The position numbers and the translations under genes are program-made. Source: Phoenicibacter sp963592435 (GTDB lineage Bacteria; Actinomycetota; Coriobacteriia; Coriobacteriales; Eggerthellaceae). From it: a DNA stretch of 16,178 nt. Numbering within the stretch: position 1 is the first letter of the stretch; each line of letters opens with the position of its first letter. Under the pieces are notes generated by a model. That model was not told the DNA's origin. It saw nothing but the letters and a program-made list of their open reading frames with translations, and searched no databases. The stretch spans positions 1 to 16,178 of the forward strand of contig CAVAWT010000036.1 of the NCBI GenBank assembly GCA_963592435.1, written 5' to 3'. Below, in pieces: positions 6,819-13,746 of the stretch.

Positions 6819-8765
6819 TTACTCGTCTTTCTTGTCTTCATCAACAACTTCAAAGTTAGCATCAATCGGGCCATCATCTTTTGAGCTCTCAGCCCCTGAA
6901 GCACCAGCTGCTGCGGCTGCTGCCTGAGCAACGTCAGGTGGCGTTTGACCATCTGCATTGCCCTGTTGATAAACAACTTCAGCAAGTTTGTAGCCTGCCT
7001 GCTGAATCTTTTCAACTGAGCTCTTAATTGCCTCGATGTCAGTGCCCTTCAAAGCTTCCTCGCACTCAGAAATTGCAGCTTCTGCATCCTTCTTTGTGTC
7101 TTCTGGAGCTTTATCGCCGAGCTCTTCGATCGTCTGCTTTGTTGCGTTAACGAGCGCCTCAGCGTTGTTTCTCACTTCAGCTTCTTCTTTGCGTTTAGCG
7201 TCCGCATCAGCATTTGCTTCGGCATCCTTTACCATGCGATCGACTTCATCGTCGCTAAGAGCAGTCGATCCAGAAATTGTTATCTGTTGTTCTTTGCCAG
7301 TTCCCAAATCTTTTGCTGAAACGTTGACAATGCCATTTGCGTCGATGTCGAATGTGACTTCAATTTGCGGAATGCCACGCCTTGCAGCAGGAATTCCAGC
7401 AAGCTGGAAACGACCAAGAGTTTTGTTGTCAGAAGCCATTGGACGCTCGCCTTGCAAAACATGAACTTCAACGCTTGTTTGGTTGTCTGCGGCAGTTGAA
7501 TAAACTTCAGTCTTGCGAGTTGGAATTGTCGTGTTTCTCTCAATCATCGTCGTCATAACTCCACCGAGAGTTTCAACGCCAAGTGAAAGAGGCGTGACAT
7601 CAAGGAGAAGGATTCCTTCAACGTCTCCAGCCAAAACGCCACCCTGGATCGCTGCACCCATCGCAACAGCCTCATCTGGGTTAACACTCATGTTTGGCTT
7701 TTTGCCAGTAATTTTTGTGACGAGGTCTTGGACAGCTGGCATGCGAGTTGAACCACCGATCAAGATGACTTCATTTAAGTCGCTTGCCTTAATTGAAGCG
7801 TCACTCAACGCCTGCTCGACTGGCTTTCTGCAACGATCGAGCAAATCTTTTGTGATGGTCTCGAACTCAGTTCTTGTCAAAGTCAAATCCAAGTGCTTTG
7901 GACCATCAGCGCCAGCAGTGATGAAAGGCAAGTTGATGTTTGTTTGAGTTGTTGCTGAAAGCTCTATTTTTGCTTTTTCAGCAGCTTCCTTCAAACGTTG
8001 CAATGCCATTTTGTCATCGCGAAGATCGATGTTGTTCTCGGCCTTGAACTTGTCTGCCATCCAGTTGATTATGCGCTGATCCCAGTCATCACCACCAAGA
8101 TGGTTGTCACCTGCCGTGGAAGCAACTTCGAACACATTGTCACCAAGCTCCAAAACTGAAACGTCAAATGTTCCACCGCCCAAGTCAAAGACTAAGATCT
8201 TTTCATCTTTGTCATCGCTCTCAGGATTGAATCCATATGCAAGAGCAGCCGCTGTTGGCTCGTTGATGATTCTTTTAACTTCCAAACCAGCAATTTTGCC
8301 TGCGTCTTTTGTTGCTTGACGTTGCGCATCGTTGAAGTATGCAGGAACTGTTATGACAGCTTCTGTTATGGTTTCTCCGAGTTGCTTTTCAGCATCAGCT
8401 TTCATTTTTTGCAAAACCATCGAAGAAATTTCTTCTGGAGTGTAATCTTTTCCGTCGATGTCGATGACGCTTCTTCCGTCCTTGCCTTTTTCAACTTTGT
8501 AGGAAACTGTCTTCCTTTCCTCTGAAGTTTCGTCATAGGCACGACCGATGAAACGCTTAACTGACGAAATCGTGTTTTCGGGATTAGTCACTGCTTGGTT
8601 CTTTGCAGCTTTTCCAACAACACGCTCACCATCTTTTCTGAAACCTTCGACTGAAGGGGTCGTTCTGTCGCCTTCTGCATTAACAAGAATCTCAGCTTCG
8701 TTTCCTTGCATAACTGCCATTGCCGAGTTTGTTGTGCCAAGGTCGATTCCTAATATCTTTGCCAT
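6819..8765 (-). CDS. dnaK: Molecular chaperone DnaK (Hsp70)
   Basis: 648-residue ATP-driven chaperone that binds exposed hydrophobic peptides. The nucleotide-binding domain shows GIDLGTTNS (6-14), the phosphate loop VFDLGGGTFDVS (192-203) and IGGSTRMP (336-343). The interdomain linker GILLLDVTP is at 384-392, followed by the beta substrate-binding domain, the helical lid, an Ala-rich stretch and an acidic tail (NFEVVDEDKKDE). It lacks the N-terminal-lobe insertion seen in Gram-negative DnaK. The ATG at 8765 is chosen because GAGGAAAAG lies at correct spacing and the product begins MAKILGIDLG; the in-frame ATG at 8801 would only add 12 poorly conserved residues. First gene of the heat-shock operon, with a strong promoter about 60 bases upstream. 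Confidence 0.98.
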   Translation of the reverse strand: MAKILGIDLGTTNSAMAVMQGNEAEILVNAEGDRTTPSVEGFRKDGERVVGKAAKNQAVTNPENTISSVKRFIGRAYDETSEERKTVSYKVEKGKDGRSVIDIDGKDYTPEEISSMVLQKMKADAEKQLGETITEAVITVPAYFNDAQRQATKDAGKIAGLEVKRIINEPTAAALAYGFNPESDDKDEKILVFDLGGGTFDVSVLELGDNVFEVASTAGDNHLGGDDWDQRIINWMADKFKAENNIDLRDDKMALQRLKEAAEKAKIELSATTQTNINLPFITAGADGPKHLDLTLTRTEFETITKDLLDRCRKPVEQALSDASIKASDLNEVILIGGSTRMPAVQDLVTKITGKKPNMSVNPDEAVAMGAAIQGGVLAGDVEGILLLDVTPLSLGVETLGGVMTTMIERNTTIPTRKTEVYSTAADNQTSVEVHVLQGERPMASDNKTLGRFQLAGIPAARRGIPQIEVTFDIDANGIVNVSAKDLGTGKEQQITISGSTALSDDEVDRMVKDAEANADADAKRKEEAEVRNNAEALVNATKQTIEELGDKAPEDTKKDAEAAISECEEALKGTDIEAIKSSVEKIQQAGYKLAEVVYQQGNADGQTPPDVAQAAAAAAGASGAESSKDDGPIDANFEVVDEDKKDE

Positions 8766-8830
8766 TTTCTTTTCCTCGCTTTCATTAAATAATATGGTCA
8801 AACTAAAATTAACCTTTCTAAAACATCTTT

Positions 8831-8859
8831 ATAATAAAACCTTAGTGTCCTATTGTCAA
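8831..8859 (-). promoter_or_regulatory. Near-consensus housekeeping sigma promoter of dnaK operon
   Basis: On the minus strand, TTGACA (8859-8854), a 17-base spacer and TATTAT (8836-8831) give an almost ideal vegetative promoter. The start would be near 8824, leaving a leader of about 60 bases before the dnaK ATG at 8765. Such a strong promoter suits an operon controlled by repression (HspR) rather than by an alternative sigma factor. Confidence 0.75.
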
Positions 8860-8903
8860 GTCTTTTAATAAAAATAAACTCAACTACACCAAAAGTGGTA
8901 GCA

Positions 8904-8925
8904 TCAAGTCATATATAAGAGTTGA
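8904..8925. promoter_or_regulatory. Imperfect inverted repeat upstream of dnaK promoter, possible HspR-linked site
   Basis: TCAAGTC (8904-8910), eight AT-only bases and GAGTTGA (8919-8925) form an inverted repeat with one mismatch per arm. A second TCAAGTC lies at 8856-8862, overlapping the -35 box, and ACTCAAC is at 8878-8884. The HAIR consensus is CTTGAGT-N7-ACTCAAG. These words resemble HAIR half-sites but point outward, and no canonical HAIR is present. An operator role is inference. Confidence 0.3.
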
Positions 8926-8941
8926 ATAAAGGTTGAGCAGA

Positions 8942-10030
8942 TTATAGAGACAAAAAAGATGTTGCAAGCTCACGAGCTTTTTTATCGACGATTTTCAACT
9001 GTTCAAAAGAAGAGACAACTTCCACCTTTGTCTCGTCCATTACATGTCTGACACAATTTTCAACGTCAAGAAAGCCACATTTCCCATTTCTGAAAGCTGC
9101 GTTTGCGACTTCATTTGCCGCATTCATAGCACAAGGCAGTGTTCCTCCGCGTCTTCCAGCAACATAAGCCAATTTCAAACAACCAAATGTATCGAGGTCT
9201 GGAGCGTCAAAGGTCAAGTCGCTAAGCTTCGTGAAGTCAAGTGCTTCAACTGGTGCTTTTGCTCTTTTAGGAAAGGTCAAAGAGTATTGGATCGGAATTC
9301 GCATGTCGGTTGTTCCAAGGTGTGCTTTGACAGATGCATCTTTAAATTCGACCATTGAGTGGATGACACTTTGCGGATGAATTGCAACTTTTATGTCATC
9401 ATAATCAACTCCAAAGAGGTGATGTGCCTCGATAACTTCCAAGCCCTTGTTCATAAGCGTGGCTGAGTCGATCGTTATTTTCGCGCCCATGTTCCACGTC
9501 GGATGCTTCAAGGCATCACTTGCCTTTATCTCTTCTAAATCCTCTTTTGCTAATTTAAAAAAAGGACCGCCTGAACAAGTTATCCACAAGCGTGAAACTT
9601 CTGAAGATTTTTCGCCTTGCAAACACTGAAAAATTGCTCCGTGCTCTGAATCAATTGGCAGGAGCTGCCCCTCCCTTTTAACAAGAGGCATAAGGATGTC
9701 ACCCGCAACAACAAGCGATTCCTTGTTGGCCAGTGCAAGGCGTGCATTCGTTTTCAGAGTGTGAAGTGAACATTTTGCTCCAAGCGCTCCAACTAAAGAG
9801 TTGACAACAATGTCTGGCTCACATTCGTCGATGAAGTCACAAAGAGAAGGTGTGTTGGTTGTTGTTTTTTTGATGTTGTTTTGATTTGCAAGCTGTTCGA
9901 GCTCATCAACGCTTCTGTGGGCAGTTGCACCAACAATTTCAAGTTCATCTTTCAGCTGAGAACAAACATCGACCGTTTGTCTCCCGATCGAACCTGTTGC
10001 ACCAAGAATGACGACTCTTTTTTTAGCCAA
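8942..10030 (-). CDS. dxr: 1-deoxy-D-xylulose 5-phosphate reductoisomerase
   Basis: 362 residues. Catalyses the NADPH-dependent rearrangement and reduction of DXP to MEP, the committed step of the non-mevalonate isoprenoid pathway that supplies UppS in the same operon. Visible: dinucleotide-binding GATGSIG (10-16), NKESLV (102-107), metal ligands in PIDSEH (125-130, Asp127 and Glu129) and in the segment MGAKITIDSATLMNKGLEVIEA region (181-202, Glu198), the flexible-loop region after SGGPF (153-157), and IHPQSVIHSM (218-227). The start is TTG at 10030, overlapping the end of cdsA by eight bases, with AGGAG nine bases upstream inside cdsA. The rseP and ispG genes that often follow dxr in actinobacteria are absent; dnaK comes next after about 175 bases. 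Confidence 0.96.
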   Translation of the reverse strand: MAKKRVVILGATGSIGRQTVDVCSQLKDELEIVGATAHRSVDELEQLANQNNIKKTTTNTPSLCDFIDECEPDIVVNSLVGALGAKCSLHTLKTNARLALANKESLVVAGDILMPLVKREGQLLPIDSEHGAIFQCLQGEKSSEVSRLWITCSGGPFFKLAKEDLEEIKASDALKHPTWNMGAKITIDSATLMNKGLEVIEAHHLFGVDYDDIKVAIHPQSVIHSMVEFKDASVKAHLGTTDMRIPIQYSLTFPKRAKAPVEALDFTKLSDLTFDAPDLDTFGCLKLAYVAGRRGGTLPCAMNAANEVANAAFRNGKCGFLDVENCVRHVMDETKVEVVSSFEQLKIVDKKARELATSFLSL

Positions 10031-11045
10031 GAGGAATCACTCCTGCCGCGATAAACATTATGACTGAAGAGACACTTGCCAAAAATAGAGAGTCGCACCT
10101 GTCAAGAAGACCGCCATGACCTGGCATAATCCACCCTGAATCTTTAAATCCAGCGTTTCGTTTTATTCTGCTTTCAGCCAAATCTCCCAAAACTTGAAGA
10201 AGGGCTGAAACAACTCCGAAGAAAATCGCAGTCGGTAGTGGCAACATAATGCCTGGAAGATATGCAAAAATCGCCCAGAAAAGAGCACAGCCAACAATTC
10301 CAGCAATAAATCCCTCCCAAGTTTTGTTAGGAGATGTGCGAGGAGCAAGCTTGTGCTTCCCGATGGCACGACCAACGAGAAACGCAAAAGAATCATTAGC
10401 GCAAACACTTATGAAAATTATTATCAAAGCCCACGAATTGAAAGGTGGCTCGACGCATGCAGAGATATACATAAAGCCCGACAAAAAACCTCCAGTGTAA
10501 ACTGCACCAAAGAGGCTCACGCCAACGTCAGAAATTTTTGCTTTCATCCAAAAAACATACCAAACAAGCAAAACGAGCAACAAAAGAAGCGTCACCCATG
10601 CACATCCTCGAAGCCCAAAATAATTCATCGCAGGGATGTAGGCGACAGATCCAACCGCTCCAATCAATTCATTAGGCAACCTCGACTCGCTTCTTACCAT
10701 GAAATAAAACTCTTGCGAGGCAACAGCGGCGATCATAGCCAAAACAATCATCGTTGGTGTTCTTCCAAAGAAAAATGAAACTAAAACAAGCGCAAAATAG
10801 ATTGATCCGACTAAAAAACGAGTCCAGAAAGAACTGAGATTTCTCAGAGACTCTGGAAACTTTGAAGCGATTTTGTCAGAGATTTTAAACTCATGTCCTG
10901 GAGATGGAGGCTCATAGGTGTTGGGTTCTATCCCCTCTTCTTCCATTCGCTTTCTCGCTTGATTTGCAAGATCAGCCATCCGTTTCTTGGCTATCACTTG
11001 CGCTTCATTTTCTTCCGATGAATTTTCTCCTGAATAAGTTATCAT
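10023..11045 (-). CDS. cdsA: Phosphatidate cytidylyltransferase (CDP-diglyceride synthase)
   Basis: 340-residue integral membrane enzyme that makes CDP-diacylglycerol from phosphatidate and CTP, the precursor of all bacterial phospholipids. Membrane segments begin near residue 75 and recur to the C-terminus. SPNKTWEG (238-245) and the full family signature from Ser292 to Asp318 (KRNAGFKDSG, then HGGLLDRCD) contain the metal-binding acidic residues. The first 70 or so residues are soluble, charged and predicted helical (KKRMADLANQARKRMEEEG), longer than in E. coli CdsA. The ATG at 11045 is eight bases after uppS, and an internal ATG (codon 23) is possible but would still leave a long tail. Uses the same operon as uppS and dxr, a common arrangement. 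Confidence 0.93.
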   Translation of the reverse strand: MITYSGENSSEENEAQVIAKKRMADLANQARKRMEEEGIEPNTYEPPSPGHEFKISDKIASKFPESLRNLSSFWTRFLVGSIYFALVLVSFFFGRTPTMIVLAMIAAVASQEFYFMVRSESRLPNELIGAVGSVAYIPAMNYFGLRGCAWVTLLLLLVLLVWYVFWMKAKISDVGVSLFGAVYTGGFLSGFMYISACVEPPFNSWALIIIFISVCANDSFAFLVGRAIGKHKLAPRTSPNKTWEGFIAGIVGCALFWAIFAYLPGIMLPLPTAIFFGVVSALLQVLGDLAESRIKRNAGFKDSGWIMPGHGGLLDRCDSLFLASVSSVIMFIAAGVIPLG

Positions 11046-11053
11046 GATAACTT

Positions 11054-11806
11054 CTACTTTGCGTTTCCAAAACGCCTGTCTCTCTGCATAAATTCAAGCA
11101 AACAACGCAAAAGCTCATAGCGATCAAAGTCTGGCCAAAGGCAATCTGTGACGACAAACTCTGAATAGGCAACTTGCCAAAGAAGAAAATTTGAAAGGCG
11201 CATTTCACCAGATGTCCGAATTATCAACTCAGGATCTGGAATGTCATGGGTGTCTAGGTGGTTCTCCAAAGCTTCACTCGTTATCTCTTCCACACCTTGT
11301 CTCACACAGTCGTTGACGGCCCTCAAAATTTCATCACGTCCGCCATAATTTAGCGCAACAACCAGCGTTAACCCATCGTTTGATTTTGTTTGATCGATTG
11401 CGCGCTCAAAAGCAGCTTGCGTGTCTTTTGGAAGCTTTGAAACGTCACCGATCGTTGTCACGCGGACGTTTTCTTCATCAAGACCATCAACTTCTGCGAG
11501 CATCGTTTTTGCAAACAGGTTCATAAGTCCTTTGACTTCGTCATCGCTTCTCTTCCAATTCTCAGTTGAAAATGAATAGATTGTCAAAAAGTCAACACCA
11601 ACGTCAGAGGAAGTGCGGATTGTTTCTCGAACAGCTTCGATGCCTGCTTTATGACCGTTTAAGCGATTTAAAGCACGCTTCTTTGCCCATCTTCCGTTAC
11701 CATCCATGATGACGCCGATGTGGCGAGGAACCTTTTTTTTATCAAAAGAAGATAGGTTTATGTCAGCAGGAACATCTGGGAATATGTGAGAAAAGGATCG
11801 TCTCAC
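11054..11806 (-). CDS. uppS: Undecaprenyl (polyprenyl) diphosphate synthase
   Basis: 250-residue cis-prenyltransferase that extends farnesyl diphosphate with isopentenyl diphosphate to the lipid carrier for peptidoglycan and other envelope glycans. Motifs: MDGNGRWA (34-41, catalytic Asp35), FSTENW (79-84), and RTSGEMRLSNFLLWQ (197-211) with YSEF and WPDF behind it. The first 25 residues are a variable extension. The start is GTG at 11806; no later ATG, GTG or TTG occurs in frame before the conserved VPRHIGVIMD. The ribosome site is weak and lies in a palindrome (11808-11824). It sits 22 bases after frr. Its MEP-pathway partner dxr is two genes downstream. Confidence 0.96.
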   Translation of the reverse strand: MRRSFSHIFPDVPADINLSSFDKKKVPRHIGVIMDGNGRWAKKRALNRLNGHKAGIEAVRETIRTSSDVGVDFLTIYSFSTENWKRSDDEVKGLMNLFAKTMLAEVDGLDEENVRVTTIGDVSKLPKDTQAAFERAIDQTKSNDGLTLVVALNYGGRDEILRAVNDCVRQGVEEITSEALENHLDTHDIPDPELIIRTSGEMRLSNFLLWQVAYSEFVVTDCLWPDFDRYELLRCLLEFMQRDRRFGNAK

Positions 11807-11807
11807 G

Positions 11808-11824
11808 TTTTCTTTTAAAGAAAA
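11808..11824. repeat. 17-base palindrome covering the uppS translation start region
   Basis: Eight-base arms TTTTCTTT/AAAGAAAA surround a single central base in the 22-base gap between frr and uppS, ending one base before the uppS GTG. In RNA it could form an AU-rich hairpin or simply keep the site A/U-rich. With a one-base centre the real loop must open three or more bases. Confidence 0.35.
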
Positions 11825-11828
11825 TCTC

Positions 11829-12389
11829 TTATATCTCCATCAATTCTTGTTCTTTTGAAGCCAGTGACTTGTCAACTTCAGCGATGAACTTATCTGTCAA
11901 CTTTTGAACATTGTTTTGCTCGCGCTTAACTTCATCTTCTGGCAGGTCTTCTTCTTTTTTCATTCTGTCAAGAGCGTTGTTTGCATCCCTTCTTGCGTTT
12001 CTAACAGCAACTTTTGCCTCTTCAGAGAGGTTTTTGCACTGCTTAGCAAGTTCCTTTCTGCGCTCCTCTGTTGGAGTTGGGAAAGGCAAGCGAAGCGTTT
12101 GACCATCATTATTTGGAACAATTCCAAGGTCCGATTCTAAAATTGCATTTTCTATCGCTTTGACTGACGATTTGTCATAGGGCTCAACGACCAAGAGATG
12201 AGCATCTGGAGTTTTGATTGCCGCCATCTGGTTGACGGGGGTTTTTGTTCCGTAATAATCAACGAGAACCCTGTCCAGAACGTTTGGGTTGGCGCGACCA
12301 GTTCTGACACTTGCAAAATTTCTGTGCAAGCCTTCCAAAGCTTTATTCATTTTTTCTTCAGCTTTTGATTTGATCTCTTCAGTCGTCAT
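11829..12389 (-). CDS. frr: Ribosome recycling factor
   Basis: 186 residues, the usual length. Works with EF-G to split the post-termination ribosome. The sequence is recognisable throughout: the first long helix (EEKMNKALEGLHRNFASVRTG), the ANPNVLDRVLVDYYGTKTPV stretch into the beta domain, the conserved LRLPFPTPTEERRKELAKQ segment, and AKVAVRNARRDANNALDRMK in the final helix bundle. The ATG has AGGGG 11 bases upstream. It follows pyrH by 33 bases, the near-universal pyrH-frr pairing. Confidence 0.97.
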   Translation of the reverse strand: MTTEEIKSKAEEKMNKALEGLHRNFASVRTGRANPNVLDRVLVDYYGTKTPVNQMAAIKTPDAHLLVVEPYDKSSVKAIENAILESDLGIVPNNDGQTLRLPFPTPTEERRKELAKQCKNLSEEAKVAVRNARRDANNALDRMKKEEDLPEDEVKREQNNVQKLTDKFIAEVDKSLASKEQELMEI

Positions 12390-12422
12390 AATTGTTCAAT
12401 CCCCTAATTTAATAAAGTGTTT

Positions 12423-13142
12423 TTATTCTGTAGTAATCAAAGTCCCGATGTCTTCGCCTTGAAGCGCACGCTTTATGTTTCCGCGCTCTCCCAAATCGAA
12501 AACGATCATCGGAATTTTGTTGTCTTTGCATAGTGAAATGGCAGTTGAATCCATGACATGAAGCTCTTTATTCAAAACTTCCATATAGGAAAGCTGGTCA
12601 TATTTTTTGGCGTCAGAAAATTCCTTTGGGTCTTTATCATAAACACCATCGACTTTTGTCGCTTTCATGAGACAATCTACCTCAAGCTCGCAAGCGCGAA
12701 GTGCCGCAGTTGTGTCAGTCGTCATATAGGGGTTACCAGTGCCAGCTGCCAAAATGACAACTCTCCCCTTTCGGAGGTGACGATCTGCACGACGACGAAT
12801 GTAGGGCTCTGCAACTTCTTGCATATTGATAGCGCTTTGAACTCGAGAATAGATTCCAGACTGTTCAAACGCGTCTTGGAGTGCAAGCGCGTTCATGACT
12901 GTTGCCAACATTCCGATGTAGTCAGCCTGCGCTCTGTCCATTCCTTCTGAAGAACCAGCCAAACCACGGAAGAAGTTTCCTCCACCAATGACTATTGCAA
13001 TCCTGACATCATCTTTAACAATTTCTGAAATTTGTTCAGTTATCTCTCTGACAACCTTCGGATCAATTCCAAAACCCAAGTCCCCTGCCAAAGCCTCACC
13101 CGACAACTTTAAGAGCACACGCTTATACTTATAATCAGTCAT
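12423..13142 (-). CDS. pyrH: Uridylate (UMP) kinase
   Basis: 239-residue hexameric kinase of the amino-acid-kinase fold that phosphorylates UMP to UDP; UTP-derived nucleotides feed RNA, CTP (needed by CdsA) and nucleotide sugars. Visible: KLSGEAL (12-18), GGGNFFRG (53-60), GTGNPYMTTDT (134-144) and a VDGVYDKDP segment, all in expected places. The ATG has a modest AGG about nine bases upstream. It heads the pyrH-frr-uppS-cdsA-dxr string. The rpsB and tsf genes that usually precede pyrH are not here; a DUF948 gene ends 52 bases upstream, so transcription could either enter from rarA or start at an unrecognised promoter. Confidence 0.97.
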   Translation of the reverse strand: MTDYKYKRVLLKLSGEALAGDLGFGIDPKVVREITEQISEIVKDDVRIAIVIGGGNFFRGLAGSSEGMDRAQADYIGMLATVMNALALQDAFEQSGIYSRVQSAINMQEVAEPYIRRRADRHLRKGRVVILAAGTGNPYMTTDTTAALRACELEVDCLMKATKVDGVYDKDPKEFSDAKKYDQLSYMEVLNKELHVMDSTAISLCKDNKIPMIVFDLGERGNIKRALQGEDIGTLITTE

Positions 13143-13194
13143 AAAATTTGCCTGTTCACTTTCAAAATTTTCATTTAGTTCATCTTATTAGTTA

Positions 13195-13701
13195 TTATTT
13201 GGTTCCGTCCATCGCTTCATCAAGTGCATCAACAAGCTTCTCAACAGCCTTTTCATCACTTTGGGCTTTCAGCTTGCCAATTTTAACAGAATCGTTGCTT
13301 GCAGTTTTTGGTCCAAAGCGACGCCTAATTTTATCTGTCACGCCCGAAACAAAATCGACAGGCGCTGATGCGATCGTGTTGATCGATTGCGTTGCATTTG
13401 CGGCAGAAGATGTCATTGTTTTGACATCATCGACGATTTCATCGAGCTTTAAAATCTCAAGATTGATTGCATCAACAGACAGAGAAACTCTATCCATCAA
13501 AGGATCAACTTTTTTTAGAGCTGGCATGAGCTCGTTTGTAACACGATTCATATCTCCAACTGCAGAGTCAAGCGATTTCTTCGCTTCTTTAATCGTTTCG
13601 CGAGATCTTCTCACCATCAAAATTAGCTCGATTATGAGCCACACCAAACAAAGACCGATTACGCCATAGAGCCAAGGTAATATGTTGTTTATAATTTCCA
13701 A
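13195..13701 (-). CDS. DUF948-type membrane-anchored coiled-coil protein
   Basis: 168 residues. One N-terminal membrane helix (about 8-30, WLYGVIGLCLVWLIIELIL) is followed by a basic stop-transfer segment (RRSRETIKEAKK) and a long amphipathic helical region with periodic Val/Leu and many Asp/Ser/Asn (to about 120). It ends in a charged tail. This layout and the spacing of hydrophobic residues match DUF948 proteins, whose function is unknown. In actinobacteria such genes lie between rarA and alaS; here rarA is indeed upstream but pyrH is downstream. The start is TTG at 13701: an in-frame TGA sits two codons upstream and AGGA lies eight bases before it. Family assignment rests on topology and gene neighbourhood. 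Confidence 0.75.
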   Translation of the reverse strand: MEIINNILPWLYGVIGLCLVWLIIELILMVRRSRETIKEAKKSLDSAVGDMNRVTNELMPALKKVDPLMDRVSLSVDAINLEILKLDEIVDDVKTMTSSAANATQSINTIASAPVDFVSGVTDKIRRRFGPKTASNDSVKIGKLKAQSDEKAVEKLVDALDEAMDGTK

Positions 13702-13746
13702 AATTCACATCCTAACTTAAAAAGCCAACATCCGTTTTTATTAATT

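Noticed and set aside
7036..7947. Long plus-strand open frames opposite dnaK (7036-7464 and 7513-7947)
   Set aside because: They are antisense shadows of a highly conserved gene, Ser/Ala/Pro-rich, and lack ribosome sites.
8765..8801. Earlier in-frame dnaK start at 8801
   Set aside because: It adds 12 residues not typical of DnaK; the ATG at 8765 has a proper GAGG site and gives the standard MAKILGIDLG beginning.
8884..8901. Possible terminator after dxr (CTAC...GTAG with T-rich DNA on the minus strand)
   Set aside because: Only four terminal pairs form and the inner bases do not pair cleanly, so it is too weak to call.
8766..8941. CIRCE or canonical HAIR operator upstream of dnaK
   Set aside because: No TTAGCACTC-N9-GAGTGCTAA and no convergent CTTGAGT/ACTCAAG pair can be found on either strand.
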